From assembly GCA_017410145.1 (NCBI GenBank), contig JAFQRJ010000010.1, positions 51,374-115,373 on the forward strand: a stretch of DNA of 64,000 bases, given 5' to 3'. Source of the stretch: Tyzzerella sp. (GTDB lineage: Bacteria; Bacillota; Clostridia; Lachnospirales; Lachnospiraceae). The position numbers and the translations under genes are program-made. Positions 17,955-26,128 of the stretch are shown here, piece after piece (within the stretch, counting starts at the first letter, position 1; each line of letters opens with the position of its first letter). The notes beneath the pieces were generated by a model. It was not told the origin of the DNA, made no database searches, and worked only from the letters and a program-made list of their open reading frames with translations.

Positions 17955-18883
17955 ATCTGGTGTTCCTCAATTGTATCCTGATATAACATTTTCCCATATG
18001 TATCATAGATTCCTGCGATTTGACCAACATGAGTGATGTTTTGAAGCACCACATATCTTTCAAAACATCGTTCATTTACAAGCTGCTCAAATAACGGTTT
18101 CCTTTGAATCTCATCCAACGTTTCCCCATGCACAGTGGCAATCATCTTACACCCACAATGCATGGCGTATTTAATGGCCTGCACATCCTCCGGTGCACCG
18201 ATTTCATCTACGGCAACCACTTGTGGGGACATAGAACGAACCAACATAAGCATTCCCTCTGCTTTCGGACATCCATCTAACACATCGGTACGCATTCCCA
18301 TTTGATTTTGCGGGATTCCGCGATAACATCCTGCAAGTTCCGAACGTTCATCCACCACACCGACGGTACATCCTTTGACCCATTTGTTTCCGTCTGAAAT
18401 TTGCCTTATCATGTCTCGTAAAAGGGTTGTTTTCCCGCACCTTGGCGGTGAAATAATGAGTGTGTGATACATTTGTTTGTTGCGTGTAATGTATGGGAAA
18501 AGTTTGTCCGCACAGTTCAGAATCTCATGGGAAATTCGCACATTCAGCGACGAAATCTGCTTGAGATTCTTTATCTTTCGGTCTTCTATGATGACCTGCC
18601 CCGCCATTCCGATTCGATGTCCTCCCTCAATGGTAATAAACCCTTGCCGCAGCTCATTTTCATATGCATAGAGAGAATAATTACTGACATAATCAAGGGT
18701 TTCCCGTATGATTCGCTCTGTACCATTTAGCGGTAAAATCTGTTCCTTGTTTTTGTAAAATAAGATAATGGGATAACCTGCCCGCAAACGAATTTCCTGC
18801 AAATGGTCGAATTCAATATTTTCCCTGTCAATCACATGTTTCACTTCGCTGGGAAGTATATTCATAATCTGCTTGTACTTCAT
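17951..18883 (-). CDS. spoIIIAA: Stage III sporulation protein AA (ATPase)
   Basis: 310 residues from ATG 18883, preceded by AAAGAGGTG at 6 nt; the frame also permits TTG 18904 but without a ribosome site. Walker A SPPRCGKTTLLRD and Walker B-like MLMLVRSMSPQVVAVDEIG mark a secretion-type ATPase that powers the SpoIIIA complex. First gene of the eight-gene spoIIIA operon, transcribed in the mother cell. Confidence 0.95.
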   Translation of the reverse strand: MKYKQIMNILPSEVKHVIDRENIEFDHLQEIRLRAGYPIILFYKNKEQILPLNGTERIIRETLDYVSNYSLYAYENELRQGFITIEGGHRIGMAGQVIIEDRKIKNLKQISSLNVRISHEILNCADKLFPYITRNKQMYHTLIISPPRCGKTTLLRDMIRQISDGNKWVKGCTVGVVDERSELAGCYRGIPQNQMGMRTDVLDGCPKAEGMLMLVRSMSPQVVAVDEIGAPEDVQAIKYAMHCGCKMIATVHGETLDEIQRKPLFEQLVNERCFERYVVLQNITHVGQIAGIYDTYGKMLYQDTIEEHQI

Positions 18884-18902
18884 GTCCTTCACCTCTTTAG
18901 AC

Positions 18903-18930
18903 AATATATGTACAAGTTGGGGAAATATGC
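18903..18930 (-). promoter_or_regulatory. SigE-like promoter of the spoIIIA operon
   Basis: Minus strand GCATATT (18924-18930), 13-nt gap, CATATATT (18903-18910). This resembles the Bacillus sigma-E consensus (KMATATW / CATACAHT), and the operon is mother-cell specific in Bacillus. The predicted leader would be very short (~13 nt) and start within the ribosome site, which lowers confidence. Confidence 0.5.
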
Positions 18931-18954
18931 AAATGCACGTTTATATATTTAATT

Positions 18955-19098
18955 TTATTTTTTGAATAAGTCACTGTGAGTCCCAGTGCGCGATAAAGTA
19001 AGAACTAAAACATCTTTATTGATGTGATAAATGAGCAACCAGTCTGGTTGTATATGACATTCTCGATAACCAATCCACTTTCCAGTCAATGGATGGTC
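18955..19098 (-). pseudogene. C-terminal remnant of a YafQ-family toxin
   Basis: Minus-strand translation gives YDHPLTGKWIGYRECH, then QPDWLLIYHI and LSRTGTHSDLFKK followed by TAA. These are the conserved C-terminal half of YafQ RNases, including the Asp-Trp and terminal His catalytic positions. The N-terminal ~40 residues are gone: further upstream the frame continues only as antisense of dinJ and has no start. It lies on the strand opposite to the dinJ antitoxin, which is not the normal operon arrangement. Confidence 0.82.
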
Positions 19099-19114
19099 AT
19101 AGGAGAAATTATAA

Positions 19115-19420
19115 ATGGCAAAAACAGCTAACTTGTATGCAAGAATTGAGCCAGATGTAAAAGAAGAAGCTGAACAAATCTTATCTTCACTTGGAATTTC
19201 CGTATCGAATGCAATTAATATGTTTTACAAGCAAATTATTTTGCAAAAAGGTATTCCGTTTGAATTAAAGCTTCCTGATAATCATCCTCTTAACATGCAA
19301 GCAATGACAACCGAACAATTGAATAAAGAACTAGAGAAAGGATACACGGATATACTTGAAGGTAGAACCCAAAATGCAAAGGTTGTATTTGATGATATCC
19401 GCAAGGATTACAAATTATAA
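19115..19420 (+). CDS. dinJ: Orphan RelB/DinJ-family antitoxin
   Basis: 101 residues, full length. The ribbon-helix-helix segment (KTANLYARIEPDVKEEAEQILSSLGISVSNAINMFYKQIILQKGIPFEL) is typical DinJ. AGGAG lies 10 nt upstream. No toxin follows on the same strand; the next gene is convergent. A YafQ fragment lies upstream on the opposite strand, so this antitoxin is orphaned and may control other operators or protect against related toxins. Confidence 0.9.
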   Translation: MAKTANLYARIEPDVKEEAEQILSSLGISVSNAINMFYKQIILQKGIPFELKLPDNHPLNMQAMTTEQLNKELEKGYTDILEGRTQNAKVVFDDIRKDYKL

Positions 19421-19423
19421 TCC

Positions 19424-20023
19424 CTACTTTTTGTTATTTTTCTCCATATTCTCAACAGTTACTCTGTCGTACAGAACTGTTCTAGTTCCATCAAGGTGAT
19501 TAATTTTTTCTTTATATAATAATGTCCATTTGGATTGATTTTTAGCATAATCATGTTTTCCCTCTGCAAAAAATGAACGACAAAAATATAAATCTTGGGT
19601 TTCATTTGATAAAAAAATATAAATATTTTTTTCTTTTAATTGATTTTTCATAAGATAATCTGCTTGAATCATAGAGAACGCATTCTGTTTTCTGTTATAT
19701 TTAAATACTGTTTCATTACTGTCAAACAAAGTTTCTAACAATGGAAGCATATCTACTCTTTCTTCAATTAGTTGATAAAAGTGAGATGCTTCTATATGTT
19801 TAACATTAATTTTTCTATCCTTTATTGCATTAAATACTTTTTCACGGTCTTTATTAAGTTCCTCTCTATCCTTTAAATATTGCAATCCCATCAAATGAAA
19901 ACAATCTTTCTTATCAAATCGAACTAATAGAGTCTTCGTTATACCTTTTCTACCAATAACAATCTTATACTCCGTGTGTAATAATCTACTAAACGCATCT
20001 ACACAATCATAAATATTATGCAT
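19424..20023 (-). CDS. PBECR4-like (Barnase/EndoU/Colicin/RelE-fold) domain protein
   Basis: 199 residues from ATG 20023 behind GGGAGGAG. The segment CFHLMGLQYLKDRE and the C-terminal half (IYIFLSNETQDLYFCRSFFAE...KWTLLYKEKINH) resemble phage-associated PBECR4 domains, a predicted nuclease-fold family found in phages and mobile regions. AT-rich compared with its neighbours, and convergent with dinJ (3-nt gap), consistent with transfer. Family assignment is from memory of the motif; no function is proven. Confidence 0.6.
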   Translation of the reverse strand: MHNIYDCVDAFSRLLHTEYKIVIGRKGITKTLLVRFDKKDCFHLMGLQYLKDREELNKDREKVFNAIKDRKINVKHIEASHFYQLIEERVDMLPLLETLFDSNETVFKYNRKQNAFSMIQADYLMKNQLKEKNIYIFLSNETQDLYFCRSFFAEGKHDYAKNQSKWTLLYKEKINHLDGTRTVLYDRVTVENMEKNNKK

Positions 20024-20067
20024 GACTCCTCCCAAAAGCAATTATAATTTTTCACACTTTCTCCACG

Positions 20068-20234
20068 CAAAAAAGAAAGCCCTGCAATACAGGACTTTCT
20101 TTGAACATTTTCTTTCAGTAAAGATTACCTATTCAAGTTGTGGTAAATGTACAACCCTTATAGAGCTAACAAAACACAGCCTCTTGAAACAATGTTTTGC
20201 ATCATCACTCAGATAACACACTTGTTGCTATCTA
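20068..20234 (-). ncRNA. Candidate small RNA with own promoter and terminator
   Basis: About 165 nt with no convincing reading frame, beginning just downstream of a consensus-like promoter and ending in a strong terminator: AAAGAAAG-TCCTG / CAGGG-CTTTCTTT, then TTTTTT (20068-20102). Internal hairpins include GTTGT/ACAAC (around 20140-20160) and GCAAAACA/TGTTTTGT. It could be a 6S-like or trans-acting RNA, or a short leaderless peptide gene; I cannot assign a family. Confidence 0.5.
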
Positions 20235-20241
20235 TATTATT

Positions 20242-20270
20242 ATACTACTCTTTTCAACTAAATATGTCAA
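20242..20270 (-). promoter_or_regulatory. Promoter of the candidate small RNA
   Basis: Minus strand TTGACA (20265-20270), 17-nt spacer, TAGTAT (20242-20247); a perfect TATAAT overlaps at 20239-20244 with a 20-nt spacer. Confidence 0.55.
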
Positions 20271-20384
20271 TGGATTTTATTTCCGATAAGAAATAGAAAT
20301 TGTATACTGAAAGGTAATTTGAAATATCCCAAATTGCCTTTTTATAGTATCATATATTACCTTTCTTGTCCATTACTGTTTCAA

Positions 20385-20413
20385 TAAAAACAGGGAGACC
20401 GTTCATCTCCCTG
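20385..20413 (-). terminator. Terminator after purL
   Basis: Stem CAGGGAGA / TCTCCCTG (20391-20413), followed on the minus strand by TTTTTATTG. A strong intrinsic terminator directly after the purL stop. Confidence 0.9.
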
Positions 20414-20419
20414 AAATTA

Positions 20420-23400
20420 TTATTTAAAATATTTCACACCAGATTCGAAAATCTTCAAATCTTGTTCTCCGTAGATATTGATTGCTACTGAATCTCCACG
20501 ACGTTCTGAGTGAGCCATCTTACCAAGCACACGTCCATCCGGGCTTGTGATACCTTCAATAGCTCTAAAGGAACCGTTTGGATTCCATTCTTCGTCCATT
20601 GTGATAACACCATCAAGATTACAGTATTGTGTTGCAACCTGTCCGTTTGCAAATAACTCATCTAATACTGCTTCCGGTGCTACGAAACGCCCTTCACCAT
20701 GTGAAGCCGGGTTCGTGTACACTCCGCCAAGCTCTGCACCTTGTAACCATGGTGATTTGTTTGTTACAACCTTTGTGTAAACCATCTTTGAAATGTGACG
20801 ACCGATTGTGTTGTAAGTAAGTGTCGGTGAACCTGCTGTCTGTCCGCAGATTTTTCCGTATGGAACCAAGCCAAGTTTGATAAGTGCTTGGAAACCGTTA
20901 CAGATACCAAGTGCTAGACCGTCGCGTTCGTTCAATAACTTTTCAACCGCTTCTTTAATCTTCGCATTCTGGAATGCAGTTGCAAAGAATTTCGCAGAAC
21001 CGTCCGGTTCATCACCAGCACTGAATCCGCCTGGGAACATGATAATCTGTGCTTCGTTAATTGCTTTTTCAAATTCTGCAACTGATTCACGAATATCATC
21101 CGCTGAAAGGTTCTTGAACACTTTCGTAATTACATTTGCTCCGGCACGTTCAAATGCTTTGCGGCTGTCGTATTCACAGTTTGTTCCTGGGAATACAGGA
21201 ATAAATACAGTTGGCTTAGCCACTTTATTTTTACATACATAAATGCTGTCTGCGTTGTATAATTTTTCTTCTACCGGTGTTGGTGCATCCACACCTGCTA
21301 CAGATGCAAATACTTTTTCCAATGGTGCTTTCCATGTTTCCACTGCGTCTGCTAATGAAATTGTCATATCGCCGTAAGAAATTGCTGCATCATCTGTCAC
21401 TTCACCGATTACTTTGTACTCGATTGTAAGTGCATCTACTTTATCTGCAGGAACTTCGGCAATGATATCACCAAATCCAGGTGCAAATAAATCGCTCTTA
21501 TCTACACAGCTGCAAATCTTCACACCCATGCCATTACCAAATGCCATCTTACTTACTGCTGCGGCAATACCGTGTCTGTCTAAGGTGTAAGCAGATACGA
21601 TATTTCCGTTTTGAATGTCATCACGGAATTTTCCGTATGCATCCATTACCTGTGCATATACCGGTAAATCGAATTCATCTTTTTCGATGCGCATCCATAC
21701 TAATTTATTTCCGGCTGCTTTTAATTCTGGTGTAATAATATCTTTCTGTGTAGCAACGTCTACTGCAAATGATACCAATGTAGGTGGTACGTCAATATCT
21801 TGGAAGGTACCTGACATACTGTCTTTACCACCGATGGAAGGAAGTCCAAGACCGAGCTGTACATCATATGCACCAAGAAGTGCTGCAAATGGCTGACTCC
21901 ATCTTGATGGGTCTTCTGTCATACGTCTGAAGTATTCTTGGAATGTCAGACGAATCTTGCTGTAATCTCCACCGTTTGCAACAATTTTTGCCACAGATTC
22001 TAACACTGCGTAAACAGCTCCGTGGTATGGGCTCCAGCTTGACAAATATGGATCAAAACCATAACTCATCATCGTAACAGTATCGCATTTACCTGTAAGT
22101 ACTGGAAGTTTTGCTACCATAGCCTGTGTTTCTGTCATCTGGTATTTACCACCGTGTGGCATGAATACAGAGCCGGCACCGATAGAACCATCAAACATTT
22201 CCACAAGACCTTTTTGAGAACATACATTTAAGTCAGAAAGTGTTTCCAGCCATTTTGCTTTTACGTCTGCCACTTCTTCTTTTACTAAAATGCTGTCTTC
22301 TTTATTCGGGATATCCACAGCAACTGCTGTCTCCTGATGAGCACCGTTAGTATCAAGGAATGCACGTGAAATATTTACGATTTCTTTGCCTCTCCATGAT
22401 AATACTAATCTTGGTTCCTCTGTAACAACAGCAACTTCAACTGCTTCTAAGTTTTCTTCTTTTGCGTAACCCATGAATTCTGCTACGTCTTTCGGGTCAA
22501 TTACAACAGCCATACGCTCTTGTGATTCAGAAATGGCAATTTCTGTTCCGTCAAGACCTGCATATTTCTTAGGCACTTTATCTAAGTTGATTTGAAGTCC
22601 GTCAGCCAATTCACCAATAGCAACGGAAACACCGCCTGCACCGAAGTCATTACATTTCTTAATTAACTTACTAACTTCTTCTCTTCTAAATAAACGTTGA
22701 ATCTTACGTTCTGTAGGTGGGTTACCTTTTTGAACCTCTGCACCACATGTTTCGATGGATTCCTCTGTGTGAACCTTAGAAGAACCTGTAGCACCGCCAC
22801 ATCCGTCACGTCCGGTACGTCCACCTAATAAGATAATGATATCGCCTGGGTCAGAAGTTTCACGAATAACTGCTCTTCTTGGAGCTGCACCTAAAACTGC
22901 ACCGATTTCCATACGTTTTGCAACATAATTTGGATGGTAAATCTCTTTAACTGCACCGGTTGCAAGACCGATTTGGTTACCGTATGAGCTGTAGCCGTGA
23001 GCTGCTTCACGAACTAATTTCTTCTGTGGAAGTTTGCCTTTTAATGTATCCTTCACAGATACAGTCGGGTCAGCTGCACCAGTTACACGCATTGCCTGAT
23101 ATACATAAGTACGTCCTGACAGCGGGTCACGGATACATCCGCCAAGACAGGTAGCTGCTCCACCGAATGGTTCGATTTCCGTTGGGTGGTTATGTGTTTC
23201 GTTCTTGAAGTTTACAAGCCACTCTTCTTCTACACCATCAACAACCACAGGAACGACAATACTACATGCATTGATTTCGTCTGATTTTTCCTGGTCTTCT
23301 AACTTACCTTCTAATTTAAGTCTCCGCATTGCCATCAAAGCAAGATCCATGAGACACACGAATTTGTCTTCTCTGCCTTTAAAAATCTCGCTGTGATCAT

Positions 23401-24175
23401 TTAAATATCTCTTATATGCATTTACGATTGGCTCTTTATAATCACCCTCGCCAAACGTAACATCTGTAAGCTCTGTCGCAAATGTTGTATGACGGCAGTG
23501 GTCTGACCAATAGGTATCAAGCACACGGATTTCTGTCATAGAAGGGTCTCTTCCTTCTTCATTCTTGAAGTAATTCTGAATATGTAAGAAATCCTTGAAT
23601 GTCATAGCCATTCCAAGTGAATTATATAACTCTGAGAGTGTGTCCTCATCCATATCCTTGAAACCGTCAAAGATTTTTACATCTTCCGGTTCGTCAAATA
23701 CAGTAATCAAAGTCTCCGGTTTTTCCATTCCTGTTTCTCTGGAATCTACCGGATTGATGCAATGAGCCTTAACAGCTTCAAATTCCTCGTCGGTAATATT
23801 GCCTTCAATAACATAGGTTGTAGCAGATTTGATAACAGGAAGTTCATCTTCTTTAATGAACTGTACACACTGAACTGCAGAGTCTGCTCTCTGGTCAAAT
23901 TGTCCCGGCAGATATTCCACAGAAAAGATTCTGCTTCCCTCTTTTATGTCAAAGGACTCCTTGTATAATGTATCTACTGGTGGTTCTGAAAAGATTCCAT
24001 TACATGCTGTTTCAAATGTTGCATCTGTGATGTTTTCCACATCATAACGAATAAGAACACGAACATTTTCTACGTTCTTAATTCCCAAATAGCTTTTCAT
24101 TTCGCTCTTCAATGCTTTCGCCTGAACGGCATATTCCGGTTTCTTTTCAACATAAACGCGTCTTACACTACTCAT
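20420..24175 (-). CDS. purL: Phosphoribosylformylglycinamidine synthase (single-chain PurL)
   Basis: 1251 residues from ATG 24175 behind GGAGGGTACT; the frame is open to 24187. It converts FGAR, glutamine and ATP to FGAM in purine synthesis. The large fused form contains PurS-like and AIRS-type domains (e.g. DPGDIIILLGGRTGRDGCGGATGSS; GGKDSMSG) and a C-terminal class I glutamine amidotransferase (LGICNGFQALIKLGLVP with the nucleophile Cys; ASHGEGRF). Gram-positives usually split this into PurS/PurL/PurQ; Lachnospiraceae often carry the long form. A lone gene, with TTGTAC-18-TATGAT as probable promoter. Confidence 0.97.
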   Translation of the reverse strand: MSSVRRVYVEKKPEYAVQAKALKSEMKSYLGIKNVENVRVLIRYDVENITDATFETACNGIFSEPPVDTLYKESFDIKEGSRIFSVEYLPGQFDQRADSAVQCVQFIKEDELPVIKSATTYVIEGNITDEEFEAVKAHCINPVDSRETGMEKPETLITVFDEPEDVKIFDGFKDMDEDTLSELYNSLGMAMTFKDFLHIQNYFKNEEGRDPSMTEIRVLDTYWSDHCRHTTFATELTDVTFGEGDYKEPIVNAYKRYLNDHSEIFKGREDKFVCLMDLALMAMRRLKLEGKLEDQEKSDEINACSIVVPVVVDGVEEEWLVNFKNETHNHPTEIEPFGGAATCLGGCIRDPLSGRTYVYQAMRVTGAADPTVSVKDTLKGKLPQKKLVREAAHGYSSYGNQIGLATGAVKEIYHPNYVAKRMEIGAVLGAAPRRAVIRETSDPGDIIILLGGRTGRDGCGGATGSSKVHTEESIETCGAEVQKGNPPTERKIQRLFRREEVSKLIKKCNDFGAGGVSVAIGELADGLQINLDKVPKKYAGLDGTEIAISESQERMAVVIDPKDVAEFMGYAKEENLEAVEVAVVTEEPRLVLSWRGKEIVNISRAFLDTNGAHQETAVAVDIPNKEDSILVKEEVADVKAKWLETLSDLNVCSQKGLVEMFDGSIGAGSVFMPHGGKYQMTETQAMVAKLPVLTGKCDTVTMMSYGFDPYLSSWSPYHGAVYAVLESVAKIVANGGDYSKIRLTFQEYFRRMTEDPSRWSQPFAALLGAYDVQLGLGLPSIGGKDSMSGTFQDIDVPPTLVSFAVDVATQKDIITPELKAAGNKLVWMRIEKDEFDLPVYAQVMDAYGKFRDDIQNGNIVSAYTLDRHGIAAAVSKMAFGNGMGVKICSCVDKSDLFAPGFGDIIAEVPADKVDALTIEYKVIGEVTDDAAISYGDMTISLADAVETWKAPLEKVFASVAGVDAPTPVEEKLYNADSIYVCKNKVAKPTVFIPVFPGTNCEYDSRKAFERAGANVITKVFKNLSADDIRESVAEFEKAINEAQIIMFPGGFSAGDEPDGSAKFFATAFQNAKIKEAVEKLLNERDGLALGICNGFQALIKLGLVPYGKICGQTAGSPTLTYNTIGRHISKMVYTKVVTNKSPWLQGAELGGVYTNPASHGEGRFVAPEAVLDELFANGQVATQYCNLDGVITMDEEWNPNGSFRAIEGITSPDGRVLGKMAHSERRGDSVAINIYGEQDLKIFESGVKYFK

Positions 24176-24255
24176 AGTACCCTCCAATTACGATTATCGT
24201 TTTTGTATTTTATACAATCATACCACATTTTTCTTCATTAGTACAATTAATATAA

Positions 24256-24960
24256 CTAAATAGATTTATTAGTTTTTCTTATGTTACTTCGTTTTAAACT
24301 CAATACACTTATAACTAACAGACTTATCATCAAAATCAAAAAGATGATTCCGATTCGAATTACCATATCTAAAAAGAAGCCCTCCGGCAACATCCGTATC
24401 AGTAAATCTGTATACGGATCCAGTAGCCATAAATCGTTGGTAAAAAATATTTCATGAAACAAGGTGAAATAACGATTAAAATCCGTCATAAAAATGAAGC
24501 CTGCCACCAACGTTACCCCGATAAAACTACTCATGCTAATGAGAAAAGATTTTGGCAGCAAACGCTTCCAATCTGCCTTTGTTTTTATAAGCACAAAGAA
24601 GGAAAATACCAGAACCAGCATGGCACCTCTTCGCAACCACAAACCACCTACAAATAAATTTTTCACATCTATCATATGGGCTTTTTCTCTGTCATTAAAG
24701 AACTCTCGTTCCTTGCCGTCTACGATAGTGTCAACCACCAAATCTGCCCTATTACCACGCAAGTATGACATCATTTCTTTTGTAACTCGCATGACCTCTG
24801 GCATTTCCATTTCCAAATCAACAAGTACGTTGTATTTTTCATATTCTTTTTGATACCAGCCGTAATCACTGTATGCTCCGATTTCAAAACTGGAAATCAG
24901 TAAAATGATAAGCATCGCTATACCAGCAAGCGTGCTTAGAAGCCTTTGTAAACCTTTCAT
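24256..24960 (-). CDS. DUF1461 (TIGR01906-type) integral membrane protein
   Basis: 234 residues, four to five hydrophobic helices (e.g. LAGIAMLIILLISSFEIGAY and LVLVFSFFVLIKT). The external loop carries the family signature LRGNRADLVVD and FNDREKAHMIDVKNLFVG. Function is unknown for the whole family. Divergent from the LysR gene, sharing a 76-bp promoter region. Confidence 0.85.
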   Translation of the reverse strand: MKGLQRLLSTLAGIAMLIILLISSFEIGAYSDYGWYQKEYEKYNVLVDLEMEMPEVMRVTKEMMSYLRGNRADLVVDTIVDGKEREFFNDREKAHMIDVKNLFVGGLWLRRGAMLVLVFSFFVLIKTKADWKRLLPKSFLISMSSFIGVTLVAGFIFMTDFNRYFTLFHEIFFTNDLWLLDPYTDLLIRMLPEGFFLDMVIRIGIIFLILMISLLVISVLSLKRSNIRKTNKSI

Positions 24961-25036
24961 ATTTCTTTACTTCCTCTTGTTTTCTTTTATTTTTTACCTT
25001 ATAATAAAATCATATTTTATAAGGAGGACTTATAAT

Positions 25037-25912
25037 ATGGATATCAATTATGAATTATATAAAGTTTTTTATTATGTTGCAACTACTCTAAGTTTTTCTG
25101 AAGCATCCAAGCAGCTATTCATTTCTCAGTCTGCTGTCAGTCAAGCCATTAAAACCCTAGAAAAGAAACTAGAGCAGACTTTATTTATCAGGAGCACGAA
25201 ACGTGTTCAACTGACTCCGGAAGGAGAAATCCTGCTTCGCCATATCGAGCCTGCCATCAACTTGATTCAACGTGGCGAAACACAGTTGGTTGATGCAGCT
25301 GCAACCGGTGGTCAAATCCGCATCGGTGCCAGTGACACCATCTGCCGCTACTTTTTGGTTCCGTACTTGGAACGTTTTCATAAAGACTTCCCTAACACAC
25401 ATATCAAAGTGACCAATGAGACTTCTATGAAATGTGTGGAACTTTTAGAGTCCGGTCAGGTGGATTGTATAGTTATCAACTATCCGAATTCTCACTTAGG
25501 AAATCTGTATTCTATGAAAAAGATTGCTTCTTTTAAAGATGTTTTCGTTGCAAATCAAAGTTTCAAAGAACTTAAAAACAAAAAAGTGACATTTCATGAC
25601 TTATTGAATTATCCAATTCTTATGTTGGAAAAACAAACAACTACAAGCGAGTTTTTACACAATCTGTTCCAACAGCATCAATTAGACTTGGTTCCGGAAG
25701 TGGAACTTACCAGCAATGACTTACTTCTTGATCTTGCAAAAATCGGTTTGGGAATCGCATTTGTTCCGGACTACTGTATTCCTAAGGTTTCTAAAGAGTT
25801 ATTCCTTGTTGAAACTGCAGAAGAATTACCTTCCCGCGAGCTTGCAATCGTGTATAATAATCGTATTCCTGTTACGAAGTCAACTTTGGAATTTTTAGGA
25901 TATTTTGAGTAG
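25037..25912 (+). CDS. LysR-family transcriptional regulator
   Basis: 291 residues from ATG 25037, which has AAGGAGG 10 nt upstream; a longer frame to 24905 overlaps the divergent gene and is not used. The winged HTH at the N-terminus (YKVFYYVATTLSFSEASKQLFISQSAVSQAIKTLEKKL) and the periplasmic-binding-like effector domain are complete. Target unknown; the divergent DUF1461 gene is the obvious candidate. Confidence 0.9.
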   Translation: MDINYELYKVFYYVATTLSFSEASKQLFISQSAVSQAIKTLEKKLEQTLFIRSTKRVQLTPEGEILLRHIEPAINLIQRGETQLVDAAATGGQIRIGASDTICRYFLVPYLERFHKDFPNTHIKVTNETSMKCVELLESGQVDCIVINYPNSHLGNLYSMKKIASFKDVFVANQSFKELKNKKVTFHDLLNYPILMLEKQTTTSEFLHNLFQQHQLDLVPEVELTSNDLLLDLAKIGLGIAFVPDYCIPKVSKELFLVETAEELPSRELAIVYNNRIPVTKSTLEFLGYFE

Positions 25913-25943
25913 ATATCATTTATATTAAACCTGCCCGTGGAAA

Positions 25944-26032
25944 TTGTTCGTATGGGGAATATTTGTATTAAATCTAACCATAAAATAACAAATTATGGTT
26001 AGAAAACAAACAATTATTTTCTGTACGAACAA
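25944..26032. repeat. Nested palindromic element, copy R1
   Basis: Outer inverted repeat TTGTTCGTA / TACGAACAA (25944-25952, 26024-26032) and inner TCTAACCATAA / TTATGGTTAGA (25973-25983, 25993-26003), with exactly 20 nt between outer and inner arms on both sides. Similarity to copy R2 (reverse complement) extends to about 26085 through CGGTTAGTTTTTAG. Lies between the convergent LysR and helicase genes. Confidence 0.85.
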
Positions 26033-26128
26033 AACATCGTTAAAAACGCAGATTTCGCCACAATTTCGGTTAGTTTTTAGCAAATTATTTTCTATACACC
26101 TAAAACAAGTGTTTACCATAAACTGTAA

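Noticed and set aside
20068-20234. Naming the small RNA as 6S RNA
   Set aside because: Size fits, but I could not draw the central bubble and closing stem; left unassigned.
24176-24255. Purine riboswitch upstream of purL
   Set aside because: The leader is only ~70 nt and lacks the three-way junction loops; only a promoter and a small AT hairpin are visible.
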